Shown piece after piece: positions 46,801 through 59,500 of a stretch of DNA of 64,000 nucleotides. A program made the translations under genes and the position numbers. How positions within the stretch are numbered: position 1 is the stretch's first letter; each line of letters begins with the position of its first letter. Under the pieces are notes generated by a model. The model was not told where the DNA came from, did no database searches, and saw nothing but the letters and a program-made list of their open reading frames with translations. Source of the DNA: Pseudoscleropodium purum (taxonomy: Eukaryota; Streptophyta; Bryopsida; Hypnales; Brachytheciaceae); contig OZ017803.1 in assembly GCA_963969395.1 (NCBI GenBank), positions 10,354,001 through 10,418,000 on the forward strand, in the 5' to 3' direction.

Positions 46801-47350
46801 CACGTGATTAATTCTCGAGGAATCTGGCCACTACTGGAATGTCGCGAAATTTGGTGGAGGGTATTATTAGCATAAAACAAGCTAGTTTAATTTTCAGTGA
46901 GACTTTACTGCAACCTGAGTAATTTCTAAAAAATTCCTATTAGAGGTTAGAATGGTTGACCTTCCAGAAGAGGTTCTTCTGTAAGTTGGAAGATGCCAGG
47001 AATTTCCATGAGACCTCTCAGAGAGTCTTATGGGAGGCATGTAGGTCCATTTTGTCCCTGGCACACTTGGTCAATGGAGATCCAAAATAGCCATCTCCTT
47101 GAATTATCAATGGTACAAGAATCTTTGTAGATGAGAGAATCTTGGCAAACCAATTTTGCTGTTGGACTCCTAGCATGGGATTTTTTCTACAATACCATTC
47201 TTGGGTAGTAGATTCTTCTACGGCCCCATCCTTTATTTGTGGCACGTGCATACTAACAATTGGGGGTTCTTAGGAATTCATCGCTACAATGGGGAATTCA
47301 AAACCTAACTCTAGGATCTAACCTATAGGCCTTGCTATGGATCCCTCGGA
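43900..47350. repeat. Long dispersed repeat, copy B (partner 9180-12100)
   Basis: It shares the ordered landmarks listed for copy A, including CCTTCCAAGCAATGGATCTT (43956), AAAGTAACTAGCC (46683) and GAGACTTTACTGCA (46899). Copy B has no GC-rich MITE at the equivalent place (about 46330-46370), giving an approximate empty-site comparison. It contains a C/T-rich part (44140-45000) and a degenerate tandem (45040-45700) not seen in copy A. No intact ORF. Confidence 0.65.
45040..45700. repeat. Degenerate tandem of GGACTCC/GGTGCTCTAG-type units
   Basis: 45050-45190 has four units of about 40 bp built on TATGGAACGCTGGACTYCC. 45190-45690 has longer units built on GGCTGGTGCTYTAGAGTAT and GGTGGAAGCTCTAGGGTTATYG, the latter at about 45263, 45447, 45507, 45577 and 45637. 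Confidence 0.65.
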
Positions 47351-48129
47351 CCGACTTTGACATGAATTGCCACATTTATGGTGAGATTTAGCCCTTCTGC
47401 AACTGTGTGACTCAAATCTACAAAACTTGCTATCTTGTGATTTCCTCTCTATTCCCAAGCTGGTTTGGAAGGAGTTCTATGTGTACAATCAAAACTAGAC
47501 CAAATACTATAATAGGCTTGTCACAACCCTATTTTGGTTCTACACTCTTTTTATGGCTTTTTGTATATTTTTATTTACTTTAAATTGCAATTTAAAACAA
47601 AAGAAAATCTAGGAGTCTAAGCGATGAATTGGAAGCTTATAGAGGGGGAGGCAACTATTATAGAAAATTAATTTTAACATGATTTGACTTGAACTTTTTG
47701 GTTGCTTTTAGTTTGACAATAAGAACAAAGCTACTCCTAAAATGTATATTCCCCCTAATCAAATGTAAGTGTGAACATCACAAAAGTCAATGAAAGCAAT
47801 TTCCATTCCCCAAAACTTGGAAATTGTTTTCCAAATCATTTACGATATCAATTGCATGGAAGTTGGCCCAAAATCCGAACCTAATTTAAAGGTGGAATTG
47901 TGGGAGGTAACCATTTGAGAAGTGGATTTTGGATCTTCATTAGATTACCATAGATTAAGGTACAAATACCATAAACCATGATGGTACCATAAACGTACTT
48001 ACTCGTGTCACTTCAAGGCATAAATCACAAGTGCATTTACATTGAAACTGTTTATGTTATTGGCACGGTTTATGGTATTTCTACCTTAATATCTCAAGGC
48101 TCAATAAATCTTGTATTAGACATTAGAAG
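47351..48129. other. Intergenic DNA
   Basis: No gene is seen. Two nearby partly inverted words around 47960-48090 (ACCATAAACC... and GGTTTATGGT) form an imperfect inverted repeat of about 10 bp. Confidence 0.4.
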
Positions 48130-48430
48130 AAATTTGGTTGGGCTGGAGGGCCATTTCAGGCTTGTTCCCTTGGCAAATCGAAAACAATTGCTGTTAGATT
48201 TCATTTTTTTGAAAAAAAAAAATTAGAAAAAAAATTTGAATTTAAAAAAAAAATTTAGAATGCAAAAAAAAATTAGAAAAAAAATTTAATTTAAATTTTT
48301 TTTTTTTTTTTGGTAACGTGGTAGTTGCTATGCCATGTCAGGCAAGTTGCTACGAGGTTGTTCCCCCAACATTGGTAGCCCAAGGAACTTACAACCCTCT
48401 AGGGAGCTGAAAATCTTCTAATGTGATAAT
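48130..48430. repeat. Dispersed A/T-run repeat, copy 2 (partner 25190-25480)
   Basis: It contains long A runs then T runs (48205-48311), a GGTAACGTGGTAGTTGCTATGCCATGTCA segment, and AACTTACAACCCTCTAGGGAGCTGAAAATCTTCTAAT, parallel to copy 1. It lies about 300 bp beyond the dioxygenase stop codon. Confidence 0.55.
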
Positions 48431-48736
48431 CTAACAAGAACAAGAACAGAAACTACACTTGATCTCCACCAAAAGACAGCTGGATATGTCCTTGATCAAC
48501 TCAAGGTTGTTGGCACCATGAAGCTGAATTTGTAACACTTAGCATGAATTGGAAGACAAGGAAGTTGATCTCAATACTAGTACTTCATAAATCAACATGT
48601 TTCAAATTAGTTTCAGAGTCCATTAGTATACATTCCTTTGTTTTACTATTTGTGCCATGGTAGCCCTGGCTCAGTAGCTATGTGATTGCTAACTTACGAA
48701 ATCAAACACCTGGAACCGTAGTACACAAATTAAAGG

Positions 48737-51700
48737 CTACACAAGTCCAAGGAAGGCGTTCGTGTGAGTCTCCTTGAATTTGTTCACGATATACTCTCCA
48801 CTTCGGGTAGGAGGATACCTGCACCAATATGGTGAAATTACACGTAGTTATCCACCATAGCATGTTCTAATTATACAAAAATAAAACGAAAACTAATTTT
48901 TTTGACGAGATATTTAATTGTTCCTTAATTATATCATAAAAAAGGGAAGGTTTTTTCACTCACTTGGGCGGATTGGTTTCCGAACAGCACGTTGGGAGGC
49001 ACTCCACCACCCAGTCGTAACTCGGATTAAAGAAAAAAGGGATCTGCAGGCAATGCATTGCATCGACAGAGCGCATCCATTCCAGTCACTTCTAGTGGAG
49101 TAGTCTACTGTCACTTCCAGTGGTTCACAACTTCTCACTTTGAAATTGCAAAAGAAATTCATACATAGTGATAAAAAGTTGCTCTTAAATTGAGGGTATC
49201 CTCTACCTTAGAGCAAAAGAAGGTAAGTGTTTAGGGTATGCACAGTGCTTACGGAGTATCTATCAACTCCCGTGCCAATGACTCGATGATGTGTCGCACT
49301 GCAAGAAAAAGATTTGCTGTTAATCCGGGTTTACGGAACAGTGTAATATGTCATCAGAGCATTGCTTGATTCATAGTTACAACAGAGTGAACCTATTTAG
49401 AAGCCAACCAAGATAACCAAACAGGAAAGTCGTGTGTATTACCGAAAGAGCCCATTACTCCATCTCTCAAGCAGCTGGCCAACATTTACAATGTAGGCCC
49501 TGCGAAGATAAACCACAAGTGAGAAGGTTGATACACCCGAACTAATTTAACAAATGGTGGAGATCTTAATATTATAATTTTAACCCCTCAATGCCTGAGG
49601 CACCAGAAGCTGGTGTTTGAGAAACTTTGAAGTTAAATAAAACCTAACCAAGTTGCTATTTTTAGTAGTTTATATTTTTGGAAAGTTCTTCTTGAAGTCT
49701 AGTTTTAGCATCAAAAATCTGATCTTGAAAATAAATGATAGTGATTTTTCTATTCAAGATTTTGTGCAAAGGTATCCATTGCAATCTTGACTTCCTGGAG
49801 TGTTGAGAGCTCTTGGAAATGAGCCTCAAATACACTAAATCTTGGAGAAAAATCACATTCAAAATTCATTTAAAAAAATTGTAGAGTAGATTTTAAGAGG
49901 CCATTAATTGATTGGAGTTATACATGTTAAGCCCTTTAAGCTCCTATTTTTTTGGTCATCAACTTTTTAAATTTGACCTATGAAAAGAGGATTGAAAGAC
50001 TTCACATCACTTTTATAGTGTTAACACCCTCATGGTCAAACATTATAATCTTCACTCCATAAGTGATATTGTTGTGTTTTCTTTTCCTATGAGATCTCTA
50101 ACATGTCTAGTTTAAATTAGTTTAAATTTGTATAGTTACAAGTTTAAAAAATGATATAACCTATCAGAATGTTGGCATTTTGTTCAATTTAGAGAAAATT
50201 CCAAGAAACTCGAAACAGGCCTTGGGCATTTAGGGGTTAAGAAGAGATTCAGTAAGTTGTAGCAAATGTCCCTCACCCATTCATTGGTGGAACCTCCTCC
50301 CAAACTTGAGGCACTGCATCCTTGTTTCTGCATATCTGACAGTATCAACATCACCATATTCAATCACCAGTAACAGGTTACAAAGTGCCCAGAATTTGTA
50401 AAAATGACTTTCATTTGAACACATAATAATACACCCAGATACAGTTTCACAGCCCTAAAAAATTCAAAACCCTAAAAATTCAAGACAGGAGGGTAGACCT
50501 GAAGACCAGGCACGTCGTCTGTGATCAGAAGGGTCATAAAGCCCCAATCCGAATGAGCACCAGCTGCAAACTCCCCGCGATCGATATCAGATTTCTCCGC
50601 TGCATGGAAATGGAAATTCATCAGAGTCTTCTCCAAAGACACACAAGGCACAAGGCAACATTACAAAAGCCAGTGTGACTTGGGGTGGAATCCGTGAAGA
50701 ATTTTTATATTCATTCAGTCCCCGAAGTTTTCTTATGCAAGAACTAGACCTCCTTATGGACGCACTAGCCGATTCGGAACATAAGCTTCAAAAAATATCA
50801 TCATGGTTGAGGAGATCACATGACTTACCAGAGTAATGAATAAGTCGAAAAGTGCTTGTGTTGTTATCTAAAAGTCCATTCTGCTCAAAGTAAGATTCTT
50901 CTATGTTAAGCGCTAATGTAATCAGTGAGGCCAAGCTCTCAGAGAGTTTTCTGCATAAAAACGCAATTATAAGTACATTATTTTCTAATATTTAGTGTAA
51001 AAATTTGCAACGTTACTGATGATCGGAACAATGTACGACGTCCTCATTAAGTCACAAATTCAACACCAGAAACTTGAAAGATGCACCAACATAGTCCTGT
51101 ATCTGAACAAACTTACTGTAATTCCTGAAAATATCGATCCATAGTCTCTTTCCATCCTGGCAGCAACTCTGCATTGTATAGACATCGATCCCTTTTCAGA
51201 TGCTTGCACGAGGTGATACTAAACTTCAAAACTAAAGAAACAGTCGCTTAATTTTAGTACATGTCAGACCTAAACATTGAAGGTCTATTTTGCCACTGCA
51301 GAGGAGGAAGCACAACATTCTTTAGGGTTTCTTCCTTCCGACCTCTAAATAAAGATCTCACTGACCTTTTGGTTTTTTAAAGTACTTAGAGTCGTCATTA
51401 GGACTTTGTTACATAGTACCTTGTTGCATCATTTCATACCACATAGAATTCCAGATCTGCATGGCGGGTTCTCTCTACTCTGCTATCTCTATTCTTGGAG
51501 CGACCAAAACGATGCTTCAAACCATGGAATTTTTTAGAAGTGGCAAAATAGACTGAAGTTTAGAACTTTTGCATTCTCCTTATTTCAATCTCTTCTCTTC
51601 AGTTCAGAATTCAGCTGGTAAGCAACCTTACCTGAAGAGGGGTATTGGTTCGGCCCATAGAGAGGCTCATCGCTGTCTGGAATTGAAAGGCCAAGGTAGA

Positions 51701-53024
51701 AGCCTTCCTTCGTTTCACCTGCAATATCAAATAAAAACCATGATGCTCCATAGCCAGAATGCCACTAAATAGTGGTTTCACTCTCAACACTAACCAGACT
51801 CAGGTCTCTTTGATGCTATCTTCCCAAGTGGCAGGAGCTAGTGAACCATTCTTCTCTTCAATTGTTGATCAGAAAACCTTCTTGACAAGGTGGGATTATC
51901 GAATCAACAATCGAAGATAACCTTCCTTTCACTCTAATTGCAAGATTAGAACTCTTTTATATCCTCTTCAACCAATTTTCCTCCATTTAAACCCGCAAAG
52001 GGCGGACTTCCAGGTACAAGAATTGGCCAAACTTTGCAGAAAAGTCAAAAGAGTTTACATGAAAAAGTGCAATATTTGTAAGAGGAGACCCAGAATTGTT
52101 GACCGGCAAAATTTTAGGGAGGGTCCCATGAGAAGGTGGGGAGGCAAATTTGTGAACATTCTCTATTTAAGATCGATCAGGATCCGTATACCTCGAGACT
52201 GGTGGCCTGGGTTCAGCATGTCCTGTTCTAAAGGCGTGTAGCCACGTTGATTCTTGTCACAAGACACCTTCATCTTCTCCTCCAACGGAAGTGCAAAGAA
52301 TTTCTTGCTTTGGTCGAAAACCTCGGTTAGGAAATCAGGGTGGATGCCATGGTTGACAATGTAGAAGAATCCGGCACTCGCACATGCCTGCAGCAAAATT
52401 GCCAAGAAAGTGGGAACTTTAGTATTGCTCACTGCAACAAGTTCATCCTCTTGACCACCTTGATCGCAATCTCAATCAGGCTCGAGTAGCTTCAATCCAT
52501 ACTACAGACCACGACAAATATGAAGATAAACCCACAATAAAGCGTAGATCCTTTCAGTTCCACATCACTCAAGACTAGTCCAATTTCGAGAGCAAAACAC
52601 AGTCCATTTCAAAGAAAACTCCCATTTCCCTCTAAACGTGACCATCCCGCAATTTGGATCTAAAATTGAAGCCATTTCAGAAGGCGAGGTACAAGCCATA
52701 GCCATTCCCTTCTTTCTGGTTTCTTTTCTAACACTCCGCCTCGCAAGATTTGCAGAATTGAGTTACATTGGACACTACTCCAGACAGGTGGAATTGAAAG
52801 GGTAAAACACGATCAATTCTAGAGAATTGCATTTCCAATCACTGAGGAACTGAATTCGAAATGGGACTCCCCAATTGAGGAAATTGAAACTTGGGATAAG
52901 GAAATTAAGTGCAGACCTCTCGGATTCGGGCTGCGTTGGCGAGCTTGTGGGGAGAGGCCAGGTCAATGCATTCCAAAGGCTGATGATGCTCACTGTTTGC
53001 TCCTTCAAGCTCCATGATCGCCAT
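48737..53024 (-). CDS. 2-oxoglutarate/Fe(II)-dependent dioxygenase, 11 exons
   Basis: Exons on the minus strand: 52917-53024, 52192-52387, 51632-51718, 51117-51168, 50829-50950, 50499-50599, 50277-50335, 49443-49499, 49253-49298, 48964-49043, 48737-48818. They total 990 nt (329 aa plus stop), with consistent phases and GT-AG junctions. The N-terminal DIOX_N part has ECIDLASPHKLANAARIRE then ACASAGFFYIVNHGI (residues about 18-51). The 2OG-Fe(II) core has the metal ligands H204-x-D206 (AGAHSDWGFMTLL) and H265 (ATHHRVIG), plus the 2-oxoglutarate-binding R274-x-S276 (DRYSIPFFFNP). This family hydroxylates or oxidises small molecules in the cytosol; members include hormone- and flavonoid-modifying enzymes. 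The YGPNQYPSS and SGEYIVNKF stretches suggest the widespread plant subgroup annotated only as 2OG oxygenase, and the substrate cannot be inferred. Start: the first ATG gives MAIMELEG; a second in-frame ATG is three codons later. Intron 7 carries a transposon. Confidence 0.95.
49584..50236. mobile_element. TTAA-flanked CCCCTAAA-type element inside dioxygenase intron 7
   Basis: TTAA (49580-49583) is followed by CCCCTCAATGCCTGAGGC. The right end GCCTTGGGCATTTAGGGG is followed by TTAA (50237-50240). The inverted ends match over about 14 of 18 bp, the best-preserved termini of the family here. It is 653 bp and fills all but about 120 bp of the 777-bp intron. Confidence 0.82.
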
Positions 53025-53132
53025 AGCCACTCACTTGGATCGAGATGTGCAGCAATTTTATGTAACTGGTGTCTCTCCTGCTGCAGGGGCGGGTGGTCAC
53101 CTAAATACTTGTGGCTTCGTCCTCCGAAAGCA

Positions 53133-53412
53133 GTGAGAGGAAAATTTGTTCTCCGTGTATATTTTTTATGATTTATGTGTTGGAAAGCCCCTCAATACAT
53201 GAATAGTGAGAGAAAATCTATTCTACGTGTGTACTTTCTATAACTTATGTGTTGGAAAGCCCCTCAATACATGTGGAGTAGTGAGAGGAAATCTATTCTA
53301 CGTGTGTACTTTCTACATGTCTTGTAAAGCCCCTCAATGTGGAGCAATGAGAGGAAATTTGTTCTATATGAGTACTTTTTACATGTGTTGTAAGGTAGGT
53401 ACTCTCCAAACC
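53133..53412. repeat. Tandem repeat of about 72-76 bp x4 just upstream of the dioxygenase gene
   Basis: Units begin GTGAGAGGAAATYTATTCTACGTGTGTACTTTCTA at about 53133, 53205, 53281 and 53347 and end GTTGGAAAGCCCCTCAATAC or a variant. The array starts 109 bp upstream of the ATG at 53024, so it lies in the likely promoter or 5' untranslated region. Each middle unit contains an ACGTGTGTAC core. Confidence 0.85.
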
Positions 53413-53549
53413 CTCACTTTTTGCTAATGAATAATCTATTTTCTATTATTAGACTAGTCAGATTTTCATATTTTCTTGTTGGCAAGTGAAAGGAGGTGCC
53501 AACACACTAGAGAACATGGCATTTGGATATTGTATGCAAAAGTTATTAA

Positions 53550-54478
53550 CCCCTAAAGTTCCTTGACTATGTTTTCAACAAAAACACTTCAAAACTGCCA
53601 TTCTTAAGACAAGTACCAAAAAAAATTTAAAAACATTTTTGAACACATTCAACTATAGGATCTTGTATTATGATAATCTAAGAAGATGTGAAAAAAATTT
53701 CAGAAATTTCCACCATATAGATTGCAAGATATTAACGTTTCGATTGACACAAGCCTTTTGGGGGCCCTATGAAAAATCGGGCAGCTGTACTTCACAAGGT
53801 CACATTTGTATGAAAAAATGCCCAAAATGGTTGCAACTCGTTGGATTCATTCTTCAAGGCAAGTTGGCTACATGCTCGAAAAATTTCAGATCATTTGGAA
53901 TTGTACAACTTATAGGAAAAAAATTGTAAGTAGAAAGAAGTAGAAAATGAGTCAAAATATTAAATTGTTAATAATTTAGTTATGGAATTAAAAAATGCTA
54001 ATTCCAATGGTTATGATTTTGTAATAAACAATCTTCACCTAATTATTTTTTTTTCTCAAAAATATTGAAAATTGAGTTCAATAAAGAACTTCAAAGTTTA
54101 TTTTGAGATACAGAATCCATAACCACCTGCAAACTAAAACACCTCATAACTTTTGACTCATTGATCAAAATAGAATGATTCAAAGCTTTCTATGTATATA
54201 TAAATCTAAAAAATTAATTTCAAATTTTTATTTTTGAAAAAAGTGATTTTTTTCAGATTTGCCCGAACTGCTTGAACTACCTGAGTTGAGAAACAAACTA
54301 CATATTAGGCCAAAACTTTTTACTCATATTTTCAAATGTCTAAAAATTTAGTGCACTTGAAGATATTCCTTGTCCAAACCTTCTATGAAAATTTGGGCTA
54401 AAAGTATGGAAATCTCTGCTCACATGCACTTGCCCAAAAAGTTATGTTGCCAAAAAATGCACCTTGGTCTTTTAGGGG
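53550..54478. mobile_element. TTAA-flanked CCCCTAAA-type element, full length
   Basis: TTAA (53546-53549) is followed by CCCCTAAAGTTCCTTG. The right end GGTCTTTTAGGGG is followed by TTAA (54479-54482). It is 929 bp, inverted relative to the 5323 copy: ATATAGATTGCAAGATATTAAC at about 53713, GACTCATTGATCAAAATAGAATGATTCAAAGC, and AAGATATTCCTTGTCC near the right end. Confidence 0.82.
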
Positions 54479-54482
54479 TTAA

Positions 54483-56880
54483 AGAACAAAGTTTGGTTCT
54501 AAAAGCATTTCTTCTATAGAGGTACAAAACTGACTTTGGAGATGTATGCATAGTATAGATGGCGGTTTAAAGTCAATGGCACATTTGGGTGTACCTACTT
54601 TAAAACCCCTCAATGTAGAGGCATATTGTGGGGTTAGGTAGTGCCCCTCAATGTGGCCAATGGGCACTTAGCTAGACCCCCTTTGGACACCTTGGTCTAG
54701 GTAGGTGGACCAAAGCAAGTGGTAGAGAAGCCTTCACCATAGTGGTGTGAAGGATGTACTACTAGAAAATTCAATTTTTCTATTGATTTGGATAGAAATC
54801 AACAAAAATCAACAAAAAAAGTGAACCAAATGAACAAAAAAATAGTAGTGGCAGTGTGGGCGGAAGTCGTGGCACCATAGTGGAAACGGTGACAGACCCC
54901 AAACCTACGCAATGTGTATGGGAAAAAATGCGCCTACATTTAGCAACAATGCTAAGTAAAGGAATCCATAGGTGAGCATTGTGAGGACCCCAAGAGTTGA
55001 AGTGATGTAAGTAGTGGGCGGGGTCCAAGTGCTAGTTAGCATGATGCTTATGAGACTAATTTGTGCATCGGGAATGTGCATGCTTAGCATGGATTGGTTG
55101 TGTTGTGTGGTGACATGTGACATGACAACTTAGAGGGTTGTTACAATGTAATTAATGTAATAGTTGTTCCTATTTTGTGGTTGACTGTAGGGCACTTTAT
55201 TTTGAGGGCCAATCACAATGGCTCCATGTGTTATTTAGTTAACACATATAGGAAGTATACATGTAGAAAAGATGATCTCAAAGCAATCAACTTTATCACA
55301 ATTCAAGACTAAATAAAAAGATCATTCAAAATTGAGGAAATTTCCTAACACTAATGATTGATTAATCAGTAAGGTTCAAAAATGAAATGTGAATAAGTTA
55401 ACCATATCTAAAATTATCCTTTAAGTATGGTTACCCTTGTTGGACTACAGAAGTTTTTGTTGAGTCTTTGTTGGTAGTCAAAAAAAGATTCTAAAATCTC
55501 TTAGAATACATTTTTGGATAACTTAAGAATAGACTATATATTTTGAAAGGCTTAAAAGTAGATATATCAAAATTAAGCCCTAAGGTTCAATGAATAAAGG
55601 ATGTGAATTATATGCAAGACTTTATCAGGTTCTATATTTGAATCAAGTCACAAATAAGAGTAGTTATTTTAAACAAACTATGCTTATGCTTTGGTAAAAT
55701 TTAGAATGGATCTCAAGTATTATTATAATTTTTTTGATAAATTTTTCAAGTTTATGCTCTAACATCAATGTCCTAGTATACACATTAATTTGATCATACC
55801 TTATCCAATTGTCATTTATTGAATTCACTGTAAGAACCCTTTGCCAATATTTCATGATTTCATATTATTTATTTATTCAAGTCATTTCTATGGGGTCAAT
55901 TTTTAAAGTAGAAAAGTAAGTTTTAGTGATTTAATAAATTGTCTCACATTTTTGAATTGCTTAGAATGATTGCAAAGATGAATGTTGGAGAACAATGTTG
56001 TAAAAATGTTAGAAAACCTATAAAGTTGCATTCAATGTATTATTTTTGCAACCATGTTAGTGGAAAAAAAAAGGATATCACTTATTGTTGTTATTGCACT
56101 AGAAGAAAAATGTGTCCACCATAGCTAGCTAAATACAACTAAATGTCCTATAATTATATATTTTTTTATTTGCACTAAATTTAATGTGTAAGTTGTGTTA
56201 TTTGCAAAGTAGTTGTAGAATGAACTGTAGGATTATGGGAGTGTAACAAAATTGTTATTTTTGTCAGTTAACATTCAAAATTGTCATTTTTATTGCAAAG
56301 AGCAAGATTTATTTATTGTCATTATTTTCATACCTATGTAGAGGATCTTGCATTGAGCTAGTATGAAAATTCTTGGAAGAAATTTAAGAAACTTTGATAT
56401 CTTAGATTGCAAGATATTAGAATTTAAAGTAAAAAAATGATGTTTTTTAAACCTACTCTAATTAGATTATACAGTGGCTTTGAATCTTCTTAATTTAAAT
56501 CTTTTGCAATTCAAATCTTGATTTTTTTAAAATATCGTGAAGAATTGAGTTGAAAATCTAAAAAAAATTCAAAGAAGAACAAACTGATTTTCATTCTTTT
56601 AAAAATTGTTAAGTAGAAGCAAATGTAAGATAGAAAGAAGAACTAGCTGAATTGTTAATAAAATTAGTTTTAAGATGGAATTAAAACAACACACCAATTT
56701 GAACGTTGAAATTGCTTTATCAACGACAAGTTTAGTTATGTAAATGAATTTTTATTCTTAATGAAAATTGTGAAAATTGAATTCAAAAACAAAATAATTT
56801 TATTTTATGGTTTAATTGACTTTTAAAGGGCAAGTTGGATGTTGTGTTTGGGTACCATGTGAATTGTTGGATTGGAAAAG
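54483..56880. other. AT-rich intergenic DNA
   Basis: No gene is supported. 54600-54660 contains CCCCTCAATGTRG words like those in the 53.1-53.4 kb tandem repeat. 56340-56620 resembles the inner TTAA-family sequence (GGATCTTGCATTGAGCTAG, TTAGATTGCAAGATATTAGAA) without clear ends. A 61-codon frame at 55939-56124 has several Cys but no recognised family. Confidence 0.4.
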
Positions 56881-56882
56881 TG

Positions 56883-57020
56883 CAAAAGCGTTCATTGGAA
56901 GTCAAACTGTTATAGATCTTCCCCTTTCACACAAAATTTGGAAGATGAATAACACTTTTGTCTTGCATTGAGAGATTCTTTGTCATTCATTGACTAAAAA
57001 CGTTTGTTGCATCATTTATG
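56883..57020. repeat. Dispersed repeat matching 34110-34250
   Basis: Ordered matches are GAAGTCAAACTGTTATAGAT, CTTCCCCTTTCACA, AACACTTTTGTC, GTCATTCATTGAC and GTTGCATCATTTATG. Confidence 0.55.
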
Positions 57021-59500
57021 TATCAAAGTAAAATAAAATTATTAAAGCATTGAGGAGGAAAAATTGATTTTATATGCATGTAAGCATGTCTTTAGAAACT
57101 TGAACTCGTGTTCATTCTTGAGACTCATTCATTTTTGTGCATTTGTTTATAAGTGGGAGTACTTATTTCAAAGAGACATGTGTAAGTTACTACCACCCTC
57201 ATAGAGAGTACATATCAAGAAAATAACTAAGACAAGAATATAAAAAAATGGAATTTGGATGAAAACTTGAATAGAAGGATCATTGTCATTGTAAGAAACA
57301 CTTCTTAATATTCAAGCAAATGGGGGTACTAATCCTAGTATTGTGAGTCTTTGAAAGAAAATAAAAGAATATTAAAATACAAATATTTTATTTTTAAAAT
57401 CCAAGTATAAAAAGATTATTTAAAAATTTTGCACAAAAAAAGGTCAATGAAAAATTACATAAAATTAAAAAAAAAATAGTAGTAGAACAAATTTTGATCA
57501 TTTTTCCTAACATGAAGGAGCTTCTAATCAATCAATTAAATCTTAAAAACAAATCCTATAATAGTTGTACCAATTAGTCAAGTCAAATTCTATAAAAGAA
57601 GCTTCAAAGTGATCCTTAGGGTCACTTGATACTACATTGGAGTAGTGCACTATCAAGAATTGTATTAGAAAAATGGAGCAGTATAATTAAAGCAAATTTT
57701 GTTCTTTATTGGATTGGATTATATAGCAACACTTTTTGTAAGAGGAGTTCTGTAGAGGGCAAGTTTCTTGAGCAACCTTAACCCTTGAATAAGAAACTTG
57801 ACTTTTGGAGAACTCTAGCTTCATTAAAATGTTATTTCTTGTGACAAATTTCATTATTTAGACTCCCCCTCATATATTGCTCTCTTTTCCATGCTCAATT
57901 CTCATGATTGTAACAAAGTTGCAATATATTATTACTCTATATATAAGTAAAGGAAGATAAAACTCTACATTCATCAAAATGAACAAAGCAAGTATCATCC
58001 ATTGATACAAAAGTCAAATCTATTTTGTATTTCCATTGGAGAAGACAAAATATTTATATACATATGGGGTAGTAGCAGGTAAAACAACCCATATAGAATA
58101 TGTAAATTAGAATAATCAGAAGTTCAATTGGTCATAATAAAATCAAATTAAAGTAGGAACTGTGTTTGAAGAAGAATTTCAAACTTCATTAGATATAGTA
58201 GAATAGTTTTTTATTTGTAAATTTGAACAAAAAAAAGTTGATAAATCAAGTTAAGTTTCATTTCCAAAAACCTTTTTTGAGATTTTGAGCCTCCAATCAA
58301 AGTTATTCATATCAAATTTCAAAGAGGGGTTGAAAGGGATATTTTCTTTGACATTTTCAAACATCTTCTTTCAAACTTCATAACTTTTGATTGGAGGCTT
58401 GAAATCTCAAATAGATTTTAGGATAGAAAATTTAACTTGATTTAACAACTTTTTATAGATAAAAGTTTTTGAAAATTTTATATTGCTATGTCTAAATGAG
58501 GTTAGAAAGTCTACTTCAAACACATTTCCTACATTTTGAGAATGAATAGTTAAGTTCTCATCTTCAAATTATCTCATACCCTTTGAGGATTCATGATGAA
58601 CAATGAATTTCAATATAAACATGACATCTCCAACCATCCCTCCAAATTGTCAATGAATCATTTCCTTCATTATACCATTCAATTTTTTTTATAATGGCAA
58701 ATAGTTAAATTGTAGTGGTATATTATTCAATGGACTCTTTGGATTTTGGACAAACCATGTTTCTTTACAATTATTTGCTGATTTGTATCTTTGGTCTTAG
58801 AATTAGAAAATAAAAATGGAACCCTTCATAAATGTTTTACTACTATTCCAATACAGAAGTTTACATTAATGATAAACGTATGGATAGATTTCGTAGATGA
58901 GGACTCTAGAGAGGAAACGGCAACTTCTTTGAAGGCTACTAAATGTTATGATGTTTGATCCTACACTTATTGCAAAACCACATAAAGACAATCATTTAGA
59001 TTTTTTTCATTACGGATATATTATTATAATTAATCAAACAAAAATTGATGCTTCCCTTCATATAACTTCTTATACAAGTTGGAATTAAGACGGGTGAACT
59101 AAAATTGAACCCCATGTACTAAAATTGTTTCTACAAATTCAATGCATAATGGATTGATGTGAAAGTATTATCAAACAAACTAGAAAAGTAAACATATTTT
59201 TTCCAACAATTTTTATTGAATTTGAGCATTGAATGCAAAAGTCATAGCTTCTCAAAGTTCATTACAACTATGAAACGTACAAATATGCATAGGGATTGTC
59301 AGTGGCTATGGAATTTGTCCAAAAGACTTGTCCTAAACCAGTTGGTTAAGAAGTTTTGGCCAAGACATGTCCAAAATGAACATGGTATGGACTAGTTTGG
59401 TGCGCTTAATTGTCACTCGCAATTAGAGCATATTTCCTCATTCCCTTGACATTGACATATGCCACAATGCTAGTTGCCTGATTTATCTTGTGTGTCTGAA
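57021..59500. other. AT-rich intergenic DNA with one inverted pair
   Basis: 58215-58300 and 58390-58470 are inverted relatives. A GTTGATAAATCAAGTTAAGTTT...GAGATTTTGAGCCTCCAATC stretch is mirrored by GATTGGAGGCTTGAAATCTC...AACTTGATTTAACAAC, so this is probably a diverged foldback element of about 260 bp. No gene is seen. Confidence 0.45.

Noticed and set aside
52163..52432. Single 89-codon frame as a separate short dioxygenase protein
   Set aside because: It is exon 2 of the 11-exon gene read through its splice sites. Residues before ACASAGFF and after HQSRG are intronic.
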